A DNA stretch of 64,000 nt, taken from assembly GCA_013368375.1 (NCBI GenBank), contig JAACJP010000003.1, forward strand, positions 1,798,001 through 1,862,000. Reading direction: 5' to 3'. How positions within the stretch are numbered: the stretch's first letter is position 1; every line of letters begins with the position of its first letter. Positions 21,940 through 32,168 of this stretch are shown here, one piece after another. The notes under the pieces are model-generated. The model was given only the letters and a program-made list of their open reading frames with translations, was not told where the DNA came from and ran no database searches. Made by a program: the position numbers and the translations under genes. This DNA is from Tricholomella constricta (taxonomy: Eukaryota; Basidiomycota; Agaricomycetes; Agaricales; Lyophyllaceae).

Positions 21940-21984
21940 ATGATAGCGAGGAATCAAGATCTGTCGTTGAATTCACAGAAATGA

Positions 21985-22336
21985 TTATGTAAACAGTTTA
22001 AAAGAAAATGCTTGACTTTGATGCCTTCCTAACACACCCTCGACCTTTTTGTTGACGTTGCAGCCTTATAAAGGTGAATGCGCAACTGTAAAGATGCATA
22101 AACTTCTGCAGCCCAATATGGGTGAATGAGAATGCAGCATGTCTGTGTGTTCTGAATTCCCGTATATTTCTTGACGTGAACATCATGTTTAACAACATCC
22201 ACTCTGCTCGCCCACGCACCATTCGCGCACGATTGCCTCTGCACCATGGTCCTACTATGGAGGTGATGCTGAGACCAATCTGTAGGTCATCTTCAAGACG
22301 CTTCGCGCACTTTGCATATCATGGAGTTAAAGAAAA
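21985..22336. other. No supported gene
   Basis: Open frames exist on both strands, but neither has recognisable motifs or splice context. Confidence 0.45.
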
Positions 22337-22575
22337 CTACATGACTCAGGCCCAAGGCAATCGACCCAAACCTCTACCCGATCCTGTTTCGCCCTTCCCC
22401 TTTCACCTGCTCAATACGCCTTTCCAGCCTAACTCCCCATACATGTGGGGCCAAAACAACGGCTCGAATGACTCGCGGATTTCGGTCGTCTCCCTGGACT
22501 CGCGCTGGAGGAGGCGACAGAGGCAGACGATGAAGCGAGGTATCGTGAGGAAGGTCAAGCTCACCAAGAGCAATC
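22337..22575 (+). pseudogene. Chitin synthase N-terminal fragment
   Basis: The frame reads a Pro-rich lead, then SNDSRISVVSLDSRWRRRQ and KRGIVRKVKLTK, a block typical of the cytosolic N-terminal region of fungal chitin synthases just before the catalytic domain. It breaks immediately after KLTK and no glycosyltransferase core follows. It is the first of a head-to-tail series of host-gene pieces on the plus strand. The identification rests on remembered family motifs. Confidence 0.6.
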
Positions 22576-22905
22576 CTCGACCTTAACGGCACCCTCGTCT
22601 ACTACTCCCCGCGCACCTGCCGCGAGTTTCGGCCTCGCCGGCGGCAGCATACCCACACACACACCCAGTCGGTCATGTTCTCGCAGCCAAAGACACCGTC
22701 GCGCAGAAACCGCGCGCGTTCCGAGGCCAAGACTCCACTGAACCTGTCCCTCGTCTCCGCCCTCAACAACATCTGGCTCGCCTCCTCCAATCCCTTTGTC
22801 GTCTTGCGGCCCTCGTCGCCTGTCCAGGCACCACAGCTGGGGTCATCCCCGTCTCTGACTCCTCAGGGCAGCGATGGAATGTTTGGTGCTCATCGACGCA
22901 GATGA
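22573..22905 (+). pseudogene. Possible NIF/FCP1-type phosphatase start joined to an unknown fragment
   Basis: Directly after the chitin synthase piece the frame gives ILDLNGTLVYYSPRT, which resembles the opening motif of NLI-interacting-factor/FCP1-like phosphatases (DxDGT or DLNGT). The frame then runs through a CACACA tract into SQPKTPSRRNRARSEAKTPL, a basic Ser/Pro-rich sequence ending at 22905 that I cannot place with confidence. None of the rest of a phosphatase is present. Confidence 0.4.
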
Positions 22906-22952
22906 CAAGGTCATCCAACACGTGACACAGCCTCACCTGCACTCTCATTCTC

Positions 22953-23550
22953 ATGTCTCGATACCAGGAGCTACACGACGCTTTCGAATCTGACAGCAAC
23001 GACGGCCACGATGACCACCACTACCACCATCCCAGCAGGCCAGCCACCGCCATCCCCGGTGCCTACGACTTTGAGTGACACCGTGCTTACGATCATCCCC
23101 CTCCCGGCTCGCCCCCACCGCCCTCGTCTCGTGCCCTCCCCAACGACTACGGCAATTGCAATGGCCAGCTCCCCACCTCCATCGTGCGTCGCACCCACCC
23201 GACTCCCTCCTTCTTCCGACGGGCCGTGGGCACTCTTCTGCCCTCCCACTACGTTCAGGTCCCCACCTTTGATCCAAGCTCACAGGCCTCAAGAACCGTC
23301 ATCGGCGCTGGCATCGAGAACGACGGTGTCTTTGCGAACGTCATGGCCAAGCCCCAGCCCTCACAGGTCGTTCAAAGCCAAGACGGCAGCATCTACATGG
23401 TCCCCAAGGACAAACAGAAGGAGGCCGCACCTGTCAGTACTTCTTCTTTCCCTTCCCTCTCCCACTGCTCACCAAACACCAGTCCTACTCCGACGCCCAA
23501 GCCGACGCCGTCCCCCCCTACTGGGAAACCACCGTCCACACCCCCCTCTC
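22953..23550 (+). pseudogene. BSD2-like metal-homeostasis protein, N-terminal part
   Basis: Starts MSRYQELHDAFES, with IPGAYDFE, RALPNDYGN, SFFRRAVGTLLP, NDGVFANVMAKP and then, across a 50-bp GT-AG intron (23433-23482), SYSDAQADAVPPYWETTVH. That order matches fungal BSD2/Ndfip-type proteins, which carry the PPYWETT motif before their membrane segments and act in ubiquitin-dependent sorting of metal transporters in the Golgi. Codon 42 is TGA (23076-23078), with the frame open before and after. The protein stops being recognisable near 23550, before any membrane span. Confidence 0.75.
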
Positions 23551-23558
23551 TGTCATAG

Positions 23559-25490
23559 ATGACTACGTTCCTCGTCCAAGACTGGGACTCACAGCTGCAG
23601 AACCGCATTGATGGCAAACTCCTTGCGACTGGCGGCAACGACAATGTCGTCAACATCGAGTATAAACTCAAGCTTGACGGGACCGGGGGCGGCGCGATCT
23701 GGGAGTCGAAGCACAATCCCGTTGTTTACATCCGGTATGTCCCTTCACTACTTGCGCCTCCTAACACACACGCACGCTCGCTCGCAACTGACTGACCGCC
23801 TCCCCGCGCTTGCTCTTCCCCTCTCTGTTAACAGCGCAAAATACCAACCCTACGATCTCCTGCGCCAGCGCTTCTGGCACCAATACCTGATGCAATACGT
23901 CACGGACGACACGCAGACGATCTCGCACCTCGAGCTCACCTCGATGCTCGACTTGCTTGGGTCCACGCTCACGCGGGACACCGTCAACACCTTCTTCACG
24001 ACGCACGGGAAGCGCCCGCACCAGGACGATCTGACGTTTGAGGAGGCAATATCGAGTCTGGAGGCGGAGCTGGGCAGGCCGGATGAGGAGAAGAGGAGGG
24101 TGGATGTGGAGGGCGGGGGGGGCATGGATACGAGTGTTAGGTAGACGCCGGCTGGGCTGGGGAAGGGGGAAGGGGAGGGGAAGGGGAAGGTGCTGGATTT
24201 GAGTGAGATGGACTTTTCGGGGCCACCGCATGTGGAGGGGGCATATGCGACGCAGCCGTCGGAGGTGCCGCTGTCAGGGACGGGGGCGGGGGCTGGGACG
24301 GGAGCAGGGACGCCGGGGTATTCGAGTGCGTATTCGAGTGATGATGCGGATGTGGAGGCGGAGGTGGAGTTGGAAGAGGGGGGTACGCCGGAGACTGTGG
24401 TGCCACCCGTTTCAGGGGCAGGGGCGGGGGCGGGGGCGGAGGCGGGGGCTGTGAAAGTGAAGAAGACGCGGTTCAGGCGGAAGGTGAAGGGTGCGGGGAA
24501 GAGCAAGGAAGCGTCGTCCAGCTCTGGGTCGGGTTCGAATTCGGGGTCGGGGTCGGGGTCGGGGTCGGCCTCGGAGGATACGGTCGAGCGGGTGATCAAT
24601 GTCAAGAACTGCCCGCTGTGTCACCGCCCGCGGATGAACGACAAGGCGGAGGTGGACATTGTAACGCATCTGGCGGTGTGTGCGAGCCAGGACTGGAACA
24701 AGGTTGACAGGATCGTGGTGGGCAATTTCGTGACGGCGAGCCAGGCGCAGAGGAAGTGGTATACGAAGATTATTACTAAAGTCTCGAGTGGGAATTATCG
24801 GCTCGGCGCGGTGAGTTGTTTGAAGTTTTGTTTGTTTGAGTGGGCGTCTGCTGATGGTGGGGAGGCGCAGAACTCGGCCAATATTATTGTGCAGAATCGG
24901 ATGACGGGACAGTTGGAGGAGGAGGAGATGCAGGTGTATGTCAGGCTTGGGATTCGGTTGTTGTACAAGGTGCGTTGCCGCTGCTGCTCTATCTATACCT
25001 GACTTTGCCCTGATGACTTGTTGTGATAGGGTGCGACGAGTCGGATGGAAGGAGGCCATGGTACATTGGTATCTGTCTCTGTTGTGGACTTCGTTGATGT
25101 TGTGGTATGTATAGCCCGCTGTCTGCTCAAGTCGCTGTCCATCAAGCAAGGCATCAAGTATGACGCGCCCCAGTCTGCGCTCGACATCCCCGCATTTATC
25201 GAATTCCATGGGCTTAACGTCGATGAGATCCTCGACCCGCTTGACTCCTTTAGTACGTGGTCCTTGTCCTTCAACAGTTCTTTCGTTCGCGCATACTAAC
25301 TTCCCTCTAGAAACGTTCAACGAGTTCTTCTACCGGTAAAAGAAAATCCCCAATTAGTTTAATAAAATCCACGCTGACGCTCGGAGCATACAGCAAACTC
25401 AAGCCGTCCGCTCGACCCATCGAGAAGGCCGAGGACTCGTACCGCCTCGTCAGCGCCGCCGACTGCCGCCTCATGACCTTTGCCACCGCG
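23559..25490 (+). pseudogene. Phosphatidylserine decarboxylase 2 (PSD2-type), catalytic end missing
   Basis: It begins in a C2-domain remnant. Exon 23835 onward gives QPYDLLRQRFWHQYL and an EF-hand-like DDTQTISHLELTSML. A long Gly/Ser/Glu linker follows, then the conserved block ERVINVKNCPLCHRPRMN, SQAQRKWYTKIITK, NRMTGQLEEE, KSLSIKQGIKYDAP, FNEFFYRKLKPSARP and SAADCRLMTF. Introns (23735-23834, 24811-24870, 24970-25029, 25061-25114, 25253-25310, 25336-25392) have GT-AG ends and join in frame. A TAG at 24142-24144 interrupts the linker. It ends before the LGST autocleavage site, so it cannot form an active enzyme. PSD2 normally makes phosphatidylethanolamine in Golgi/endosomes. Confidence 0.85.
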
Positions 25491-25959
25491 GCAATGCAAA
25501 ATGGACGAAACGGAATCACTCCGTCGCCGTCAAGGTACGTACCTCGACACAACTGACCGCTCGTTCATACTCACGTGTCATTGCAGGCCATTGCGTGCTC
25601 CGGCATCATCTTCTCCTCCCTCACTCTGTTCACACTTCTCAGGCTCCCGCTCATGTTTTTACGTGCGTCCCCACATTATGGTGTCACCCTACCTACGATG
25701 CTAATTCTGATACATAATTTCAGCTGTCTCTTTCAGCGCCATTACCGATGCAGCTAACGCCACCAGCCGCCAGGCTGCGCTTGAGCGTGAGAAAGAGAAG
25801 ATGCGGGCCAAGGAGGAGGCGCGGCAGAGAGAGATGCAGGAAGTGCTCGAGCGGGAACGCGAGATGGAAAGGGAGCTTGAACGGCAGAGAAATGAGGAGC
25901 GTGAGGAACGGGAGCAAGAATTGGAACGGGAACGGGAGAAGGTACTCGAGGTCGAGTGA
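25490..25959 (+). pseudogene. MRP-type ABC transporter fragment running into a coiled coil
   Basis: Within the PSD2 exon the sequence switches near 25490 to KWTKRNHSVAVK. Across an intron (25535-25586) it continues AIACSGIIFSSLTLFTLLR, and across a second (25663-25723) LPLMFLPVSFSAITDA. This is the end of the first transmembrane domain of an ABCC/MRP-type transporter. Without a stop it continues into a Glu/Arg-rich coiled coil (about 55 residues) and ends at TGA 25957-25959. The coiled coil is not part of MRP proteins, so this is a second fusion point. Both introns keep the frame. Confidence 0.7.
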
Positions 25960-26127
25960 CAGCGTGAACACAGGCAATGATGTAGGTCCACCCATTCCAA
26001 AATCTGAGCAGCCTGGCTGATGATCTTCGTAGCCCCCTGATTCCAATGCAACAAGTCCAGCCACGGCTCCTGTACGGGATCTCCTGAGTTCGTCGGCAGG
26101 CCTCTGTCGCTTGTTGTCATCCCTGAT

Positions 26128-26835
26128 ATGGTCAACTTCCCGCCGCCAGGATTCGCCGCGACGATCGCGACCATGCCCACGGTCACAACGGACAAGGGAG
26201 TCGTACGGGTTCCAGCATCTACGCCAACTTCACACCCCCAGTGCAATTTAACACGAATCTTCCCTTTCAAGGCACCTCTCGCCAACCGCCCGCCATCCGG
26301 ACTGGATCTTCTACGTACACAAATCCCCCTTCCCCAAGGCCCATACTCTAGCAACACACGTAGCAAACCCACATCCCATCTTCCAGGAGACCACGGTGAC
26401 GCGCCCGGCAAAAATACCAGCCCCGCATTCCCGAGCGACACACTGCATCCCACACCTGATGTCGGCTGGTTCCCAAGTCTTTCGAACCTCGTGTCGAGCC
26501 AGAAATGGTTCTTCGGCGCCATCGGAGCAGTTGCGCTCTTCGGCATCAGCATGGGTATCTTCTTCTGGCATAGACGCAAGGCTCGTCTTGCGAACTACAC
26601 TACCTTGCCTGCTGGCGACGACATGTCAATGAGCGCGCTGGCCGGGAACCGCAGCGGTGTTGTTTCAGGCAGTTCTCGCCCCACTGGAGAGCTATATGAT
26701 GCCTTCAGAGAGGTGTCGGACGACGACAAAGACAACGATGAGGGTACTGCTGTAAGGGGGTCACATCCGCAGGACCGGGACTCAACAGGCCTGAGGTTCC
26801 ATTCTGGGTTCTTGGACGATGATGAGCCGTCGTAA
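26128..26835 (+). pseudogene. Kexin (KEX2-type) C-terminal fragment
   Basis: After a Pro/Thr-rich stretch the frame gives PTPDVGWFPSLSNLVSSQKW, a single transmembrane segment (about 26505-26570), a basic stop-transfer FFWHRRKARL, YTTLPAGDD and a cytosolic tail with ELYDAFREVSDDD and RFHSGFLDDDEPS, ending at 26835. This is the stalk, membrane anchor and Golgi-retention tail of fungal kexins. The subtilisin protease and P domain are absent. It is the last recognised member of the plus-strand mosaic. Confidence 0.75.
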
Positions 26836-27920
26836 ATGCGTCTAGTGGGCGCATCAAGACTTCTGCGGGCGTGGAGAAGGAGAATAGCGGCATGAAGTCA
26901 CAGTGAGTGTTGACGGCACCGACCAGAATATCCGGAACGACGAGTGAAACGAGAAAAGTCATCAAGCCTCCACCCAAACCTATCGACAATAGTTCGAGCT
27001 CTCGGGCGCGGCTTGCCACTAGCCTGTTACCTATATTACTTTCGCTCCAGGTTCTCCCTCCACGACACTTGCTTATTCTTGTTTCTGTCGGAGCATTACT
27101 TATTGTTATATAGTGTTTCTCACGAAAGTGATACCATTCTTGATCTTCCCAATGACCACCCGTTCTTCATCTGAGTCTATAGCAACGACTCGGGTATAAC
27201 ACTCAACTAAAATGACCACCCTTGAGACAACAGGTTGTAATAGTGTGGGCATGAGCACGTTGTGTTATATGCGAGACTTTTGACTGGCTACTTTTGAAGC
27301 GATGCCGGAGCTGTGGATTGTGGCGGTAAACGGTTATCGCGACTGCAGGGAAGGTGCCGGTTTTTGCAGCAGTCAGCGCGACTCTGGTCTTGTAACAGGT
27401 GGGGAGTGTTGTCCGTATCCCACCGACGGGTATTCCTCTTCTGAAGAAACCAAAGAAAGCTAGTAGTAATGGATAAACTTGTCGAAAAGGATAACATCAT
27501 CATCGAAAGGGCAAATGCGATTGTGTGCAGTTGACGGAGGAGAAGTGCAGCGCCCAGGCGCAGGTGGCCCTCGGTGTGAAACTGCAGAGAGAAGGTGTCG
27601 TAATGCGTTCACGAGGGCAGGATTCAGTGGTTTCTCTGACGGGTGGGCAACAGCGAAGAGAACGTAACGGGGCAAAGGCTACTAGTGTTTTCGCGTGGGG
27701 CATGGTCGACCGGTACAGGTTGGCCATTTTCCGCAAAGCTTCGGGACCACATTTCACCGTTGCTATCATCTCCATCGTCGATGCTCGGTTGCGCAAACAT
27801 GAATTGCTGGAATCACAGTATGAGTAGCAGTTTCGAATTCATTTGTAATTCTTGTAGGTGTTACACCACAATTATATTCTATGACAAATTTTGGTCACTC
27901 GCTATCTTCCATCGTTCAAC
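26836..27920. other. No supported gene
   Basis: Overlapping frames on both strands around 27460-27830 have neither recognisable domains nor splice context. The sequence may be decayed gene pieces continuing the preceding mosaic. Confidence 0.45.
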
Positions 27921-29370
27921 ATGCAAACTCCATTCCCCGCTGAATTGCTTAACCATTTTGCCAATGACCTAGCTACTATAGACTGTAAAAAAGACCTGAT
28001 CAACATGGCTCTTTCATCCAAAAGCATGACAGACATTGCTTTGGGTCTTCTATGGAGCCAGCAAGAAAGCTTTATCCCTTTACTACGCCTCTTGCCTGCC
28101 CGCTCCTGGGATGTTCAAAATGGTCGACATGGAATGAAGACCCTTGTATGTTTCAACACTTCAATCAACATTTACATGTTCTAAGGATTATCAGGTGTCC
28201 ATGGGTCCTTTACAACCCAACACTATTCAACGGATCCAGTATTATGGGTCTGCTATGAAAACTCTCCGGCTCGGGAGCCCTTCATGGAGGCAAGCCACTG
28301 GCGTAAACGATGAAGTCTATCTGGATAAAGATCTTCTATCCAATATCATGAATGCTTTGGTCCTTAAACCTGGTCGACTACACACCTTTGCATACTGCGA
28401 GGAATCGGCCATATTGTCTGGAATGGTTGAGAACCACTCCGTTCACTTGATATACCCCGACGACATTCCAAGTCCAGTATGGAAATATGTTGGAAACATC
28501 CCATCGCTAAACGATCTGGCAATACACTTTAAACATGACGACAACATCCACCTCCCTGAGCCTGCACCATTTTACTTTCCACGATCATTGGAAAAAGCAT
28601 TCTTGACAGGCGATATGCATGATTTCATACCAATGCTTCAATCGCTAAAGGTCTCGAACCTGAAGGAGCTTAAATTGCATTACACGGATGTCATAAAGGA
28701 TGAAGAAGAACTGGAGGATGTCTTTGGAGAGTTTTCTGATGACCCAGAGGAGACCGAGGAGGGATCCAGTGATTTGGAACCCTTTATTTCCCTTCACAAT
28801 TTCAGTACTCTTCAAACATTGGTTCTCGACGCATGGGAAATGGACAGGCCTGGTGATATGGATCTCGATTCTGCTATTGCCGTTGACATCCTGTCTATCC
28901 TTCAACACCTCCGCCACTGTACTCAGCTGCAGACCTTACAGCTTAATCCTCCTGGACTATTCACCCCCTTTGTAATCCCTCGAACACTGCCGTTTTCCAT
29001 TCTTTGGCCCAATTTAACTCACCTTGCACTGGCGACCTCCAACAACAATTCGGACCAGGATGAGCATTTCCCATCGATGCATTTATCAGATGTCATACAT
29101 CTTGCATTTGATCTGAAAAATCTGAAAGCGTTGGACATTCTATTTCGCATGGACAGCACAGGAATTCCCTCTTTGCCGACTTTATCCAAACCCTCGATCA
29201 TCCATTTGGGCGATAGCACAGGGCCTACCATTGCAACTTCTGCAGAGATTGCAGTATTTCTCAGGAGGGTGTTTCCTAACCTGAATGGGCTCGGTAGATC
29301 TCTCATTATGGACAGTGCAGATTACGATCTTTGGTATGACGTTCATAACAGATTAACATTAACAAGTTAG
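27921..29370 (+). CDS. F-box/LRR-like protein
   Basis: Two exons, 27921-28145 and 28195-29370, are separated by a 49-bp GT-AG intron and encode 466 residues. The N-terminus (FPAELLNHFANDL then KKDLINMALSSKSM) fits a divergent F-box. The rest has leucine-rich-repeat-like strands (LKELKLHYTDV, LQTLVLDAWEM, LQTLQLNPPGL, LTHLALATSNN) and an acidic loop near 28700-28770. Such proteins are an expanded Agaricomycete family thought to act as SCF ubiquitin-ligase adaptors. The frame is intact with a clean start and stop. Confidence 0.75.
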
Positions 29371-29941
29371 ATACTTCCTGTACACAAAATTAACAGCGAC
29401 AACATACATTTTCTATGGGTTGAAGTGCTGCCTTGTTAACAGTTCATCGATATAAATACTGACTGTCTGATTCAGAGCATACAAGCTTCATCCAGTGGTT
29501 CTTCGTTCTTCAGTATGTGTAACTATAAAAAGATAATCCATCTCCATCACCCTCGTCATTCATATCCTCGCAAACCAAGCTAAGCGACTCCAATTTCGGT
29601 TTTGTCAAGTGACGTGCACTGTTATAAAGAAAGCTCCTTGATGTACCAATGATATCATGACAAGTTCTGCTCTGTCATGACGTTTCCCGCTTGCAATTCT
29701 TGATCGTCCAGAAACATCATGGATCAAGATGTTTCGTCTTACTTTTGTGACCATATAAGACCCTGCCTTCCAAGGCTCGAATGTATATGTATTATAAATT
29801 TTGACGCCCCTGCCCTTGTTTCTGTTCCTTCGCGCTCATGTTCAAAAAAGCCTTCAACAAGTGAAATGCCTTTTGCTGAGTCGTTGCAAAAAAAATTAAT
29901 TGTTGTAATAAGACCAATGGGATAAATTGGTCTACGACATA
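29371..29941. other. Intergenic, with a possible F-box 3' remnant
   Basis: A short frame at 29719-29925 (MDQDVSSYFCDHIRPCLPRL...) may be a decayed end of an LRR-type gene. Nothing else is supported. Confidence 0.35.
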
Positions 29942-30754
29942 ATGCAGAGTATCTTTTTTCAATTGAACCTGCGTGAATTGTCTATGCTCGCCCAAATCAA
30001 CGATAATTTGCACCATATCGTCAACAGCCACGTGAACACCACAATCAATCGCATCTTCCTAAATGCAGGTCTAGATGCCAATTACATGCTCGGACTCCTG
30101 GGGAAAACTCGCAGTGTTGTGTCCGGGTCCACGGCTCTGCTAGCATGTAATCCTTGGACATTTACTCCTGGTGATATCGACAACTACGTTCCCAGAAGTC
30201 AGGTCGGTCACTTGAAAAAAGAAATGATGGACAAATACGGCCTTACTCTTTTGCAAGCATCTGTTATGCCAATCCAGGACTACTTGTCGGCCAGTGGCGT
30301 TTCCGAAGTCCTTATACTGCAAGTGTGCCACCATTTGGTGAATATCATCATCGCCAACAACGAAAATGCTCTCCTCCCCCTCTATTCCTTCCACTCATCT
30401 GTGGTCATTTCATTCATTTCCGCAAACAAAATTTACTGCGCATATCCCGACCTCACCTTCAACTTCAAAAACATCATCAATATGCATGTTATAAATACTA
30501 CACTGACCTTAATGCTAGGCGTTTCCAGATGTATCCAGAAATATCACAGTCGAGGATATGATTTTGCGACGACCAGTGCAGAATGGGAGATGTACGACCA
30601 CGTTGACAAAGAAAACTTATCGACTTTCGAAACCACTAATCGAAATGTTCGCGATGGCCGAGGTTTTGTCTATAGAATCTGTGGTATCAATGAAGAGGCA
30701 GAGCTTAACGATAATATTTCTACTGAAGATGGAAATTGGTGCCTGCATTCTTAG
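29942..30754 (+). CDS. F-box-like protein with nucleotidyltransferase-like region (fungal family)
   Basis: A single exon of about 270 residues is read from the first in-frame ATG at 29942. The start (MQSIFFQLNLRELSMLAQIN) resembles an F-box helix pair. The body has SVVSGSTALLACNPWTF and PGDIDNYVPR, a Gly-Ser then Asp-x-Asp-like arrangement reminiscent of nucleotidyltransferase folds, and FHSSVVISFISANKIYCAYP. It belongs to a family repeated in basidiomycete genomes. Activity is unknown and the fold suggestion is inference. There may be an upstream exon, since the frame is open 5' of the ATG. Confidence 0.6.
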   Translation: MQSIFFQLNLRELSMLAQINDNLHHIVNSHVNTTINRIFLNAGLDANYMLGLLGKTRSVVSGSTALLACNPWTFTPGDIDNYVPRSQVGHLKKEMMDKYGLTLLQASVMPIQDYLSASGVSEVLILQVCHHLVNIIIANNENALLPLYSFHSSVVISFISANKIYCAYPDLTFNFKNIINMHVINTTLTLMLGVSRCIQKYHSRGYDFATTSAEWEMYDHVDKENLSTFETTNRNVRDGRGFVYRICGINEEAELNDNISTEDGNWCLHS

Positions 30755-30915
30755 CTCTCTTTAAATAAAGTAGTCTGCAGATGTCTGACGTATTTCGTTG
30801 TAGTTTTGCCTTGCATTAATGGCGCTCATTGCATCATGTTCCAGAATTTGGCATGTTTTTGTCATTGTCAAACATACCCCATTTATTCTCACCTTGCTCT
30901 CTTTTGCAAAACGCT

Positions 30916-32058
30916 ATGGCAACCTCAGTAATCTCTTACAGTGGTCTATGTGATCCTCCTCCTTTGCGATGCCTTATATTCAGCGATGGGAATGTGATCT
31001 ACATAGCGGAGGAGATCTCCGTCCAGGTTCATCAAGGAATCATGCAACTGCAATCAAGGCAATTTCAAGAAATATGGGCTGCACGTCCGCCTAATATCAC
31101 TGGTATTCTACACGTACGGCTGAATGATCCAGGAAGAGATCTAGTCCATTACACAAATGCAGTCTATCGGCTCAACAGGTAAATCATTGTAGTGCCAACA
31201 AATCATAGTTCTCACTCGCCTACAGACTTAGCCCTCTGCCAATGGAAGAGCTGTCAGCTTTGCTTCGAATGTCACGCAAATATGATAACAGATACATGCT
31301 GGAGTCGTTGACGACATGCATACGATTGCATTTTCCAAGGACCCTGGTTGAATGGGACATTAATGCACTTCTCCAAATCAGCTGCCTGGAAACCTACCCC
31401 GGTGTGGAACTTGACATGTTCCGGATTGGACAAGCGAACAGTCTCTTCTCCCTTCTTCCATCAATTTTGTACACGACATGTTTAAAATACACCACAGTAA
31501 GAATCACCTTCTCTTTCATACCACGATGGTTCAGTGTCTACTAGACTGAGCTCAAACATGGTATCTCCCGCGGTGATGGCACTGTCGCACCTTTGGACGT
31601 CATATTTCAAATCCAATGTTGTATGGTGAAAGACCTGCTTTTCGAAGCCCAGAAATATTGGACATACTCGTGGTTGCATCCTGGAACCCTACACTCACCC
31701 AAGTGCACAAACAAAAGAAACTGTGCAGCGGTTGTTGAGCGTCTTCATCGACTTATAATCGGTTGTTCTGAAGATGTGGTCGCATTGAATCGATGGAGCC
31801 CGAACTGGAACGGTCGACTTTGTGTAGACTGTGAAGACCGTGCAAAGACTATGCATCGCAGAGGTCGTCGTCGCGTCTGGGATAGGCTTCCCTTTTTCTT
31901 TGCGATGGACACTTGGGATAATTTAACTGTCGCTGAAGAAGACTCCGTAAGTGTGCACTTTCATGGCTGGTCGCTTTCAACTGTAACTGACTTCATATAA
32001 CGTCAAGCTCAATGTTACCAACGATGTGACTTTCACGTTTGTAAATGACTGTTTTTAG
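30916..32058 (+). CDS. BTB/POZ-like domain protein
   Basis: Four exons, 30916-31178, 31226-31496, 31545-31946 and 32008-32058, have GT-AG introns of 47-61 bp and total 328 residues with phases that fit. The BTB-like N-terminus has IFSDGNVIYIAEEISVQVHQ. The second half has a Cys-bearing segment (CVDCEDRAKTMHRR) followed by VWDRLPFFFAMDTWDNL, a C-terminal signature of this expanded basidiomycete family. It is the intact tandem neighbour of the next, broken copy. A role as a protein-interaction adaptor is inferred from BTB folds only. Confidence 0.75.
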
Positions 32059-32168
32059 CGCTTCATATTCACGTTCTGTTTTTTGACTTTGTCTCACTTG
32101 TACTTGTACATGTAAGATGTCTTTCACAGTAAGAGTTTCTACTCCTTCCCTCCTTGAGCTAATCCACC

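Noticed and set aside
27500..27827. Overlapping ORFs on both strands after the kexin tail
   Set aside because: Neither has motifs, splice context or codon pattern to choose between them.
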